DNA from: an uncultured Planctomycetaceae bacterium
GTDB taxonomy: Bacteria; Planctomycetota; Planctomycetia; Pirellulales; UBA1268
Assembly (NCBI GenBank): GCA_903885855.1
Contig: CAISKG010000243.1
Coordinates: 1-6,485 of the forward strand
Reading direction: 5' to 3'
Length of the DNA stretch: 6,485 nt
A model generated the notes under the pieces. That model saw nothing but the letters and a program-made list of their open reading frames with translations, did no database searches and was not told where the DNA came from. A program made the translations under genes and the position numbers. Each line of letters starts with the position of its first letter. The first letter of the stretch is position 1. Below are positions 1 through 6,485 of this stretch, one piece after another.

Positions 1-1739
1 CGGCGTCCCTGGGCCCGCGGCCGCGCAGCCGGGGCCCGCGGCGCCGCCGGCGGGGCGGCCGCGGCGGCGCCGTCGTCCTCGAGGGTCTGCCGCTCGCGCC
101 ACGGCTTGCCCGCCTCGTAGCTGGCCAGCTCGCTCTCCAGTTGCGTGCGGATGTCGGGCGCTTCCTCGCTCCCCTCGACGGCACGACGGCTGTAGGTCTT
201 CGCCTGCTCGAAGTCGCCGGTCTCGGCGTGGGCCGCCGCCAGCGTGCTGATGATGTGCGGCTGCCGCCACTCCGAGAGCTCGCACGCCTTGGTGGCGATC
301 TCCACCGCCCGCTTGCCGTCGCGGAGCACGTCCTCGGGGCTCGTCGCCAAGACCCAGGCGAGGTTGTTGAGCACGCCCTCGTTGTCGGGCTCGAGCTCCA
401 TCGCCTTCTCCAGATCGGCGATGGCCGCGGCGTGGTCGCCCACGGAGATCTCGGCGTCGCTGCGGCCGCGCCGCGCGAGGAATTGCTCGGGATCGATCTC
501 GAGGGCCCGGTTGAAGCGCCGGATCGCCTCGCGCGGCTGCTTGTCGGCGAGGTAGAGGAGGCCGAGCTGGCCGACGAGCAGCGCGTCGTCGGGGTGCTGG
601 CGGACGAGGCGGCGGAAATCGCCGATGGCGGCCCCGTAGTCGCCGCGGTCGGCGGCCAAGAGGCCGCGCATCTCGAGGGCGGCCTGGTGCTCGGGCTGCT
701 GCCCGAGCACGCGCTCCAGATCCGCCCGGGCCGCATCGGAGTCGCCGGCCTTCTGGCGCAGGCGGGCGCGGAGCACGAGCGGCTCGGCGGCCTGCGGCGC
801 CAGGCCGATCGCCTTGTCGATGTCGGCCAGCGCCCGCTCGTCGTCGCCGAGCGACGCGAAGAGGCGGCCGCGCTGGAAGAGGAGATCGGCCGAATCGGGG
901 GCGCGCTCGAGCGCCTCGTCGAAGGTCTGCCGGGCCTCGTCGACGCGCTGGCCCATCAGCAGCGCCAGGCCGCGCAGCTCCCGCAGCCGGAGGTCGTCGG
1001 GATCCTCGGCGATCGCGGCGTCGATGTCGACGAGCGCCGCGTCGGTATCCCCCTCGGTCATGAGGAACAGGCCGCGGGTGCGGCGGACGTCCGCGCTCCC
1101 CGGGGCCAGTTCCACCGCCTTGTCGTACTGCGCGCGCCGCTCGGCCGGGTCACCGTCGGCGAGATTCCCGAGGACGAGATGCGCCTGGGCGGTCTGCAGC
1201 GGGTCGTCGCCGCCGAGTTCGATCGCGCGGCGGGCGGCCGCGGCGGCCCGTTGCCGATCGCCGCCGGGCAGCGCCTCCAGACGGGCGATCATGGAGTGCG
1301 CGGCCGACAGGGTGTCGTCCCGCTCCACCACCTCGCGCAGGTCGCGGAGGGCGAAGGCGCGCAGCTGCTCCCACTGCCGCTCCACCTCGGCGCCCTCGGC
1401 GAAGAGCGTCTCGGTGATCATCGTCGCCCGGTCGACGAGGGTTCCCGTGTAGAGGTCGTTGGCGAACTTCCGCGACGGCTCGTCGAGCCCCTCGCGCAGT
1501 GCCGTCCGGACGAGGTCGAGCACCTTGTCGAAGTCGTCCATCGAATCGGCGCCGAGCTTGGCGTCGACCGCGGCGTCGAGGTCGTCCTGGCCCTCGGCGA
1601 TGGCCGCGGCCGGCGGCTCGTCACCCGGCGCGTGCCGGGCGGCGACGGGGATGCCGATGGCGGCGGCGACCATCGCCGGCGCGATCAGGCCGCGGGCAGC
1701 GCGGCGGGGGGAAAGCGGCGGAAGGCAAGGCTTCGGCAT
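1..1739 (-). CDS. Secreted or membrane-anchored tetratricopeptide-repeat protein (3' end beyond window)
   Basis: About 579 codons are visible and the frame is still open at the window edge, so the C-terminus is missing. The ATG at 1739 is preceded by GAGGG seven bases upstream. The N-terminus has arginines and then a hydrophobic run (GLIAPAMVAAAIGIPVAA, about residues 16-33), which reads as a Sec signal peptide or a single anchor. Residues about 50-150 are helical and not clearly repeats. From about residue 180 to 451 come eight uninterrupted 34-residue TPR units with typical G/A positions and P at the unit ends (for example DKAVELAPGS, NRALEIDPEQ, EKAMELEPDN). Two final degenerate repeats carry NNLAWVLATSPE and LAAAHAETGDFEQA, a signature I associate with planctomycete TPR proteins. 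The visible end (about residue 556 on) is an Ala/Pro/Arg-rich low-complexity tail. TPRs are protein-binding scaffolds, and no enzymatic domain is visible. The gene lies 137 bases downstream of the ABC permease on the same strand, so co-transcription is possible but not shown. The partner is unknown. Confidence 0.9.
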   Translation of the reverse strand, partial: MPKPCLPPLSPRRAARGLIAPAMVAAAIGIPVAARHAPGDEPPAAAIAEGQDDLDAAVDAKLGADSMDDFDKVLDLVRTALREGLDEPSRKFANDLYTGTLVDRATMITETLFAEGAEVERQWEQLRAFALRDLREVVERDDTLSAAHSMIARLEALPGGDRQRAAAAARRAIELGGDDPLQTAQAHLVLGNLADGDPAERRAQYDKAVELAPGSADVRRTRGLFLMTEGDTDAALVDIDAAIAEDPDDLRLRELRGLALLMGQRVDEARQTFDEALERAPDSADLLFQRGRLFASLGDDERALADIDKAIGLAPQAAEPLVLRARLRQKAGDSDAARADLERVLGQQPEHQAALEMRGLLAADRGDYGAAIGDFRRLVRQHPDDALLVGQLGLLYLADKQPREAIRRFNRALEIDPEQFLARRGRSDAEISVGDHAAAIADLEKAMELEPDNEGVLNNLAWVLATSPEDVLRDGKRAVEIATKACELSEWRQPHIISTLAAAHAETGDFEQAKTYSRRAVEGSEEAPDIRTQLESELASYEAGKPWRERQTLEDDGAAAAAPPAAPRAPAARPRAQGR

Positions 1740-1743
1740 GACG

Positions 1744-1748
1744 CCCTC
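1744..1748 (-). promoter_or_regulatory. Shine-Dalgarno-like site for the TPR gene
   Basis: On the minus strand this reads GAGGG, followed by CGTC plus the remaining spacer base before the ATG at 1739. It supports that ATG as the start over the internal ATG about 21 codons further in, which would remove most of the signal-like N-terminus. Confidence 0.5.
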
Positions 1749-1786
1749 GGAATCCGACGGGGAGGCGGGACGAGCGCACGGCGAGA

Positions 1787-1812
1787 CCGGCGGCGCCACG
1801 GGGCGCGGCCGG
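1787..1812 (-). terminator. Imperfect GC hairpin downstream of the ABC operon (possible terminator or attenuator)
   Basis: On the minus strand CCGGCCGCGCC pairs with GGCGCCGCCGG across the four-base loop CCGT. That gives an 11-bp stem with a single C-C mismatch. It starts about 65 bases after the permease stop and ends about 48 bases before the TPR start. No U-tract follows, so it is not a classical intrinsic terminator. It could be a factor-dependent or leaky terminator, an mRNA-stabilising structure, or chance in very GC-rich DNA. Confidence 0.3.
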
Positions 1813-1876
1813 AATCCGGGCAGGTCAGTATGCGACGGCGATGGGAACGTGCACAGGGGAATCGCTTCCGTGACGC

Positions 1877-2716
1877 TCACAGCGGGGCGGGGAGATCGCG
1901 CCGGCAGAAGACCACCCCGCCGATCACGTAGCCTGCCAGGGCGATCCCCAGGAGGATGCCGTCGTAGGCCGCCAGCAGCGGGAGGCTCTCGGCGGCAGGC
2001 CCGACCAGCCGCTGCGGCTCGTAGGCGTTGAGGATCGAGAGCCACCCCACCCAGCCGAAGGTGGAGCTCATCCGCCCCACGAGCTTCGCCAGGAGGGAGA
2101 ACACGTAGACGCCGGAGAGAATCCCGATCGTGCGCCAGCGATGGCTGTCGGCCGCCGACACCAGGGCCGTGATCGCGGCGATGCAGACCATCAGCCCGAA
2201 GACGTTGGCCACCGGCACGGCGAACCGCCAGGGATCGACCTTCCCGGCCCAGGGCCCCACCGCCGCGGCCGCGCAGACGCTCGTGCCGAGGATCGTGCAC
2301 AGCAGGGCGGCGGCGGCCGTGGAGGCGAGGGCCTGGGTGGTCCACACGGCCCTGCGCTCCACCGGCTGGGCGAGGATCATCTCCAGGGTGCCGCGCTCCA
2401 ACTGCCCGGAGACGGCGTCGCTGCCGCGGGTGATCCCCCACACCGTGGCCCCGAGAACCACCACCGGATCGACGAACGCCAGCGCCACCCGTCCGGCGTG
2501 CGTGGCGACCTCGGAGAACGGCACGCCGGAGAGGCGCTGCCAGTCCTTGGGGATGGCCTGGAGGAGCACGTCCTGGAAGGCGGGCATGGGGATCTGCGCC
2601 GACAACCAGAGGAAGAGCCACGGGAAGACGCCCCACAGCGCCGCCAGCGCCAGCACGAGGCCGCGCTGGTCTCCCCAGGTCTTCCGCCAGATCGCGCTGT
2701 TCCACACGGCGCTCAC
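1877..2716 (-). CDS. ABC-2 type transporter membrane subunit
   Basis: This 279-residue polytopic membrane protein should form the transmembrane half of an ABC exporter with the ATPase encoded just upstream. The start chosen is the GTG at 2716, whose GTGA overlaps the ATPase stop codon. The frame is open much further upstream, but that part lies inside the ATPase gene and reads as Arg/Pro-rich noise. The N-terminus (NSAIWRKTWGDQRG) is the amphipathic lead-in usual for ABC-2 permeases. About six hydrophobic segments follow, near residues 19-39, 77-96, 127-152, 164-188, 195-213 and 249-270. Between the second and third sits SDAVSGQLERGTLEMILAQP followed by VERR, the cytosolic coupling region typical of this family (E-G-TLE-L-P-R pattern). 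A region near residues 40-75 between the first two segments is probably extracytoplasmic. The length is normal for the family. The substrate cannot be read from sequence; relatives export drugs, lipids or copper-linked factors, or act in gliding. Confidence 0.92.
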   Translation of the reverse strand: MSAVWNSAIWRKTWGDQRGLVLALAALWGVFPWLFLWLSAQIPMPAFQDVLLQAIPKDWQRLSGVPFSEVATHAGRVALAFVDPVVVLGATVWGITRGSDAVSGQLERGTLEMILAQPVERRAVWTTQALASTAAAALLCTILGTSVCAAAAVGPWAGKVDPWRFAVPVANVFGLMVCIAAITALVSAADSHRWRTIGILSGVYVFSLLAKLVGRMSSTFGWVGWLSILNAYEPQRLVGPAAESLPLLAAYDGILLGIALAGYVIGGVVFCRRDLPAPL

Positions 2717-3588
2717 CCCGGTCGATGGAAACGGTCGTAGACGCCGTCGAGCCCCACCGGATCGACCCGCACCTCGCCGAGGGGCAGCGTCGCCAGCCAG
2801 CCGAGCAGGGGGCGGAGGGAGTCGGCCGTGTCGAGGACGACCGTTCCGTCGCGCCCGTCCGACACGGTGACGCTGCCGCGCAGCCCCTCGGGCACCTCGC
2901 CGATCGGCCCCTCCAGGCGCGCCGTGATCCGATGGTGGCGGCGGAGGTGCGCGACCGACTGCTCGTGGACGACGACCCCCGCGCGGAGGATCGCCACCCG
3001 GTCGCAGGTCGACTCCACCTCCGAGAGCACGTGCGACGAGAAGACGACGGTGCGCCCCCGGTCGCGGGCCTCGCGCACCAGATCGAGCACCTCGGCCCGG
3101 GCGGTGGGATCGAGGTTCGCCGTCGGCTCGTCGAGGATCACGAGCGCCGCGTCGGTGGCCAGCACGACGCACAGCGCGAGTTTCTGCCGCATCCCGGTGC
3201 TCATGCGGGCCACCTGCCGCGAGGCGTCGAGGTCGAGGCGTCCGGCGATGTGCCGCGCGTCGTCGAGGCGGCAGCCGGGGCGCAGGCCGGCGAAGAACCG
3301 CAGCACGCCGTCGCCGGTCATCCTCCGGAAGAGCCGGGCCTCGCCGGGCAGGTAGGCGGTCGCGGCCCGCACCGCCAGCGGGTCGGCCAGGCAGTCGTGT
3401 CCGGCCACGCGGGCCGTGCCCGACGTGGGGCGGATGAATCCCAGGAGCAGGCGGAGAAAGGTGGTTTTGCCGGCGCCGTTGGGGCCCAGGAGGCCGAACA
3501 CCTCCCCCTGCCGGACCGACAGCGAGCAGCGGTCGAGCGCCGTGAAGGCCCCGTAGCGCTTCGTCAGGTGGTCCGATTCGACGATCAT
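2713..3588 (-). CDS. ABC-2 type transporter ATP-binding protein
   Basis: This 291-residue nucleotide-binding subunit should hydrolyse ATP at the cytosolic face to drive the adjacent ABC-2 permease. Seen in sequence: the Walker A motif GPNGAGKTT (residues 35-43), the signature motif in its ABC-2 form MSTGMRQKLAL (129-139), Walker B LVILDEPTANLD (149-160, catalytic Glu154), and the switch His in FSSHVLSE (His186). The Q-loop region reads AYLPGEARLF (78-87), with Gly82 where Gln is usual. Residues about 215-291 form the short C-terminal regulatory extension found in DrrA-like ATPases. The ATG at 3588 lies 13 bases after the stop of the TauE/SafE gene and has no obvious Shine-Dalgarno sequence. 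The downstream permease overlaps this gene by four bases, so the two are probably translationally coupled and made in equal amounts. Family assignment is very secure; the substrate is unknown. Confidence 0.97.
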   Translation of the reverse strand: MIVESDHLTKRYGAFTALDRCSLSVRQGEVFGLLGPNGAGKTTFLRLLLGFIRPTSGTARVAGHDCLADPLAVRAATAYLPGEARLFRRMTGDGVLRFFAGLRPGCRLDDARHIAGRLDLDASRQVARMSTGMRQKLALCVVLATDAALVILDEPTANLDPTARAEVLDLVREARDRGRTVVFSSHVLSEVESTCDRVAILRAGVVVHEQSVAHLRRHHRITARLEGPIGEVPEGLRGSVTVSDGRDGTVVLDTADSLRPLLGWLATLPLGEVRVDPVGLDGVYDRFHRPG

Positions 3589-3601
3589 CGCGGGCCGGCG
3601 G

Positions 3602-4489
3602 CTACCAGGGTTTGGCCCAATGATAGCCCGCCAGGGCGAAGCCGATCAGGGCGACGCACCGCCGCACGATTCCCGCGGGAAGCCGGTCGGCGAGGCGCGT
3701 GCCTGCGAAACCTCCGCCCGCGGCCGCGGCCGCCATCACCGCGACGTGCGGCCAGGACACCAACTCCGACCCGACCGTGCCCTCCCAGCGCGGCGGCAGG
3801 GCGCCCGCCGGCAGCGCCGCCGCCGCGACGAAGACCAGCGCCGTGGTGCCGTTGACGGCCGTGGCGAGGACGTTCTTGAGGGCGTTGAGCCGATGGATGT
3901 CGCCGAGGCCGAGGCAGCCGAGGACGGCGAGCATCAGGATCCCGATCCCGGCGCCGAAATAGCCGCCGTAGACGGCGACGAGGAATTGCAGCACCGCGGC
4001 GACCGCCAGGCGCCTTGCGGGGGGCTCGTCGGCGGCCGGGGTGGGGGCGGCGCCAACCAGCGACGCCAGCCGCGGCTGCAGGGCGAAGAGCACGGCGGCC
4101 GCGAGGATCAGCCAGGGCACGGCGCCGGCGAACCAGCGGGGGGGAAGGAGGAGCACCAGCGCCGTCCCGACCACGGCCCCGACGACGCTCACCGGCAGGA
4201 GCACGCGCGTCCAGGCGGGCACGCCGTCCCGCTTGCCGCGCGACGCCCAGGCGGCCGTCAGCGCCCCGGGCCACAGCCCGAGGGTGCTGGTGGCGTTGGC
4301 GGTGACGAGGCGCGCGGGGGCGTCGGGAAGGATCGCCGTCAGGCAGGGGAACGTGAGGATGGTGCCCCCTCCGGCGATGGCGTTGATGGCCGCCGCCGCG
4401 AAGGTCACCAGCGCGAGGACCACCATCCCGTCCCACGCGGGGGGCACGCCGCCGGTCGCGAAGGCGACCCATCCGCAGGGGGCGATCAC
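3602..4489 (-). CDS. TauE/SafE family (sulfite exporter-like) membrane permease
   Basis: This 295-residue inner-membrane protein belongs to the family that moves sulfite, sulfoacetate, taurine-derived or other small anions; the substrate cannot be told here. The GTG start at 4489 overlaps the CHAT gene stop as GTGA and has a GGGGGGAAGG run four bases upstream. An alternative start is Met22 just before the first membrane segment. The frame is open far upstream, but there it only shadows the CHAT gene. The two inverted-repeat halves of the family are visible. The first has NAIAGGGTILTFP (residues 36-48) followed by ANATSTLGLWPG (64-75). The second has VYGGYFGAGIGILML (173-187) followed by LNALKNVLATAVNGTTAL (201-218). 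Hydrophobic segments lie near 22-42, 63-83, 95-116, 120-138, 160-193, 203-226, 245-265 and 276-291, with a hydrophilic linker at 147-160 between the halves. Length is normal. It sits between the CHAT gene and the ABC genes, in the same apparent operon. Confidence 0.92.
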   Translation of the reverse strand: MIAPCGWVAFATGGVPPAWDGMVVLALVTFAAAAINAIAGGGTILTFPCLTAILPDAPARLVTANATSTLGLWPGALTAAWASRGKRDGVPAWTRVLLPVSVVGAVVGTALVLLLPPRWFAGAVPWLILAAAVLFALQPRLASLVGAAPTPAADEPPARRLAVAAVLQFLVAVYGGYFGAGIGILMLAVLGCLGLGDIHRLNALKNVLATAVNGTTALVFVAAAALPAGALPPRWEGTVGSELVSWPHVAVMAAAAAGGGFAGTRLADRLPAGIVRRCVALIGFALAGYHWAKPW

Positions 4490-6485
4490 TTCGCCTTCCC
4501 CCCGGCCGGGCGCTTGGCGCCGGGCGCCCGCGGGGCGTCGGCCTCGCGGGGCACCCGTGCGCTGCCTCCGTCCACGAGCAGGTAGCCGGCCCAGAAGAAC
4601 GGGTGACGGAGATCGGCGAGGACGTCCTGCCCCGCGGGGCGCAGCCTCCCCTCGGCCGACATGTCGGGCTCCTCCGGCGTCACCACGTCGACCGCCCGTG
4701 CCCAACTCTCCGCCGGGCTCACGCCGGGCTCGTCGGCGTCGCGGAGGAATTCGGCGAGCAGATCGGCCGACGATCGCCCCCCCACGCGCCAGCGCGAGAG
4801 GATCGCCGAGCGTGCCCCGGCGGCGAGGAGATCGGTGGCGGCCAGGAACAGCTCCTCTCCAGGCCGGCCCACGGGGCCCGCCAGGCCGTCGGCCATCGGC
4901 GTCTGCATGCCGGCGAACACGACGCGCGCGGGCCGCTTGCGGGGCGCCGCCAGCCAATCGGCGAAGGTGGCGGCGGGACGCCCCGCGCGGTCCCCCGCGC
5001 GACCGAACAGCGCCCGCGCGCCCAGCGGCGCGTCCCCCACGAGATCCACCTCGTCGAGCACCACGATCCCCTCGCACAGCGCCGCGGCCAGAAGCGGGGC
5101 CGGCGCCGATCTGGCGGCCGGGGACGGGGCGAGCAGGATCGGCCGCTCGAGTCCCTCCGCGAGGCGCCGCGCGGCGTCGGCGAACACCTCCGGCCGCTCC
5201 CCGCGCGGCGCCTGCCCGGCGTGGATCCCCACCGGCCCCCGCGCGGCCGGCGCGCCGGCGGGCGTCTCGGGGAGCCCGGCCACCGCCAGGCTCCGCGTCG
5301 GCGCGTAGCGCACGCGGCACACGTCGCGCAGCAGCGGCACGGGGGACGCGTCCCCCGCGTCGTCCTCGGGCTCCGCCACGGAGCCGGCGGGGAGGATCTC
5401 GAAGGGCAGGTACCACAGCGCCCCGTCGGGCACGATCGCCAGGTCGGTGATCCCGTCGCCGAGTCGCACCTTCGCCCCCTGGAAGAGCATCCGCTCCACG
5501 GCGGCCGCGCGCGAGCGCCACTCGGTGGACAGGAACCGGTCGACGGTGACGGGCGCGTGGGGATCGAACAGGCACAGGCCGCGCGCCAAAAGCGCGAGCT
5601 CGCGGAGCAGGGCGTCGGGCTGGGGCACCGTCCAGGCGACGGCCTTCTCGCCGGTCTCGAGCACCCCACGCAGCCCCGCCGGCGACCAGCGGAACGACAG
5701 GATCGCCTCCCCCGGCGCCAAGCGCCGGCGGACCTCCGCCACCGGCAGGAGCGGCGGGAAATCGACCGCCACCTCCTCCCGCCCCGCCGCCACCAGATCG
5801 ACCAGCGCCGTGCGCCGCGCGGCCAGCGCGGCCAGCTCGTCCCAGGGGGCGGCCTCGCCGCCGGCGCCACCCCGCCCGGCGCCGTCGGCCGCGGCGGCCA
5901 GCAACGTGCCCGAGAGGCGCGCCCGGAGCCGGGCTTCCTCCTCGAGGAGGCGATCGAGCGGCGGATGCCGTTTGAGGATGGCGGTCCGCGCCGCGGCGGC
6001 GTCGCGCGGGAGTCCGTCGGGATCGGCGGCGAGGAGGCGGTCGAGCGCCACACGGCGCCCGCCTTCCCCGGCGAGGACCAGCCAGCGGGCACGCTTGGAC
6101 GCCTCCACGGCGGCCAGCCACAACTCGGTGCCGCACCGCCCGGCGACCGCCTCCCAGGTCTCGAAGGCTTCCGTCCTCGGCGTGGCCAGGACGGCGAGGC
6201 AGTCGAGCGGCTCCGCGGCGAAGTCGCGCGCCGAGGGATCGGCGAGGATCGTCGTGAACAGCTGATCGGCCTGCCGCTCGGAGAGCTTCGTCGCGCCGGC
6301 GGCGATCGACTCCGCCAGCCGTGCGGCCTGGAACAACCGCGGCGAACGCGCCCGCTGGATCGCCAGTGCCTGCAGCAGCTCGCGGTCGCCGCCGGCGGCA
6401 TCGCCGCCGGCGTAGAGCGTCAGCGCCGTCGCGTGCGCCGCCGCCGCCCCGCACTGCCCCCGGCCGGCGCCGCCGCGCAGCACGC
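4486..6485 (-). CDS. CHAT-fold protein with a degenerate catalytic dyad (5' end beyond window)
   Basis: About 665 codons are visible. The first in-frame start-like codon is a GTG at 6483, right at the edge, so the gene most likely continues beyond it and the N-terminus is missing. Residues are numbered from that GTG. Residues 1-240 are Ala/Leu/Arg-rich helices, perhaps degenerate TPR-like repeats. From about 250 to 335 comes a mixed region of the kind that precedes CHAT domains. The CHAT domain spans about 340-638: DLAIVPDGALWYLPFEIL (347-364), RYAPTRSLAV (392-401), GARSAILSRWRVGG (556-569) and the closing HPFFWAGYLLVDGG (627-640). CHAT domains are caspase-like Cys peptidases of the HETF/separase group. 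Here the expected His position reads in LDEVDL (Val479 by my alignment) and the Cys position in VVFAGMQTP (Met526), so both catalytic residues appear absent. A basic Pro/Ala tail ends the protein. No signal peptide can be judged. It is probably a non-proteolytic scaffold or regulator. It is the first visible gene of the operon. Confidence 0.85.
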   Translation of the reverse strand, partial: VLRGGAGRGQCGAAAAHATALTLYAGGDAAGGDRELLQALAIQRARSPRLFQAARLAESIAAGATKLSERQADQLFTTILADPSARDFAAEPLDCLAVLATPRTEAFETWEAVAGRCGTELWLAAVEASKRARWLVLAGEGGRRVALDRLLAADPDGLPRDAAAARTAILKRHPPLDRLLEEEARLRARLSGTLLAAAADGAGRGGAGGEAAPWDELAALAARRTALVDLVAAGREEVAVDFPPLLPVAEVRRRLAPGEAILSFRWSPAGLRGVLETGEKAVAWTVPQPDALLRELALLARGLCLFDPHAPVTVDRFLSTEWRSRAAAVERMLFQGAKVRLGDGITDLAIVPDGALWYLPFEILPAGSVAEPEDDAGDASPVPLLRDVCRVRYAPTRSLAVAGLPETPAGAPAARGPVGIHAGQAPRGERPEVFADAARRLAEGLERPILLAPSPAARSAPAPLLAAALCEGIVVLDEVDLVGDAPLGARALFGRAGDRAGRPAATFADWLAAPRKRPARVVFAGMQTPMADGLAGPVGRPGEELFLAATDLLAAGARSAILSRWRVGGRSSADLLAEFLRDADEPGVSPAESWARAVDVVTPEEPDMSAEGRLRPAGQDVLADLRHPFFWAGYLLVDGGSARVPREADAPRAPGAKRPAGGKAK
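4490..4503 (-). promoter_or_regulatory. Ribosome-binding site of the TauE/SafE gene, inside the end of the CHAT gene
   Basis: On the minus strand GGGGGGAAGG is followed by the spacer CGAA and then the GTG start at 4489. The same bases encode the last residues (GGKAK) of the CHAT protein. This arrangement supports the GTG over the downstream ATG and implies translational coupling or re-initiation. Confidence 0.45.

Larger units (their letters stand above)
1740..1876. other. 137-base intergenic spacer between ABC permease and TPR gene
   Basis: This is the only sizeable non-coding stretch in the window. It holds a GC-rich hairpin (1787-1812), two copies of CGGAATCCG (1748-1756 and 1810-1818) and the GAGGG site of the TPR gene. 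No strong sigma-70 promoter is visible. The closest -10-like hexamer on the minus strand is CATACT (1832-1827), with no convincing -35 partner. If the TPR gene has its own promoter, it should lie here. Confidence 0.6.

Noticed and set aside
1..75. GC-only run at the window start as a repeat or regulatory element
   Set aside because: In the TPR frame it simply encodes an Ala/Pro/Arg-rich tail with no stop, so it is coding low-complexity sequence.
1827..1832. CATACT on the minus strand as a -10 promoter box for the TPR gene
   Set aside because: Only four of six bases match the consensus. The hexamer about 17 bases upstream (TGTGCA) is a poor -35, so there is not enough to call a promoter.
141..1931. 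A 596-codon open frame on the plus strand
   Set aside because: It lies antisense to the TPR gene. Its translation has no domain character, and the minus frame gives eight clean TPR units. Long antisense frames are expected in such GC-rich DNA.
2717..3172. Upstream extension of the ABC permease frame to 431 codons
   Set aside because: The extra 152 codons lie inside the ATPase gene in another frame and read as Arg/Pro-rich noise. The GTG at 2716 gives a standard ABC-2 N-terminus.
4041..5450. A 469-codon open frame on the plus strand opposite the CHAT gene
   Set aside because: Its composition is extremely rich in Arg, Pro and Ser with no motif, typical of the complement of a GC-rich coding frame.
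4490..6454. Upstream extension of the TauE/SafE frame to about 950 codons
   Set aside because: Above 4489 the translation is Arg/Gly/Ala-rich noise, while the overlapping frame encodes the recognisable CHAT protein. The real start is the GTG at 4489.

Overview
The window is strongly GC-rich. It carries five protein-coding genes, all on the minus strand and packed almost end to end. The best guess for the source is Planctomycetota. The main reason is the TPR protein at the low-coordinate end: its last repeats contain the phrase NNLAWVLATSPE, then an RAVEIATKACELSEW segment and an LAAAHAETGDFEQA repeat, a C-terminal TPR signature I associate with planctomycete proteins. A degenerate CHAT-domain protein and weak or absent Shine-Dalgarno sequences at some starts also fit. 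The phylum is an inference, not proved by the window.

Layout in the direction of transcription (high to low coordinates): (1) 6485-4486, a CHAT-fold protein whose 5' end is cut by the window edge; (2) 4489-3602, a TauE/SafE-family membrane permease with a GTG start overlapping the previous stop as GTGA; (3) 3588-2713, an ABC-2 type ATPase, 13 bases downstream; (4) 2716-1877, its partner membrane subunit, again with a GTG start overlapping the previous stop as GTGA; (5) after a 137-base spacer, 1739 to beyond position 1, an exported or membrane-anchored TPR protein whose 3' end lies outside the window. Genes 1-4 look like one operon. Gene 5 may be read through from it or have its own promoter. 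The spacer holds an imperfect 11-bp GC hairpin and two copies of a 9-base near-palindrome.

The ATPase and ABC-2 permease should form one efflux or membrane-remodelling transporter, with its NBD intact apart from an atypical Q-loop. The TauE/SafE protein is a separate transporter, probably for a small organic or inorganic anion. The CHAT protein is the most unusual gene. It keeps the fold landmarks (PDGALWYLPFE near the start of the domain, GARSAILSRWRV, and HPFFWAGYLLVD at the end), but the positions expected for the His and Cys of the protease dyad read Val and Met, so it is probably a non-catalytic pseudo-peptidase. I found no RNA gene, mobile element, CRISPR array or other defence cassette. 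There is no clear sign of a wholly new system; the pseudo-CHAT gene fused into a transporter operon deserves the second look.
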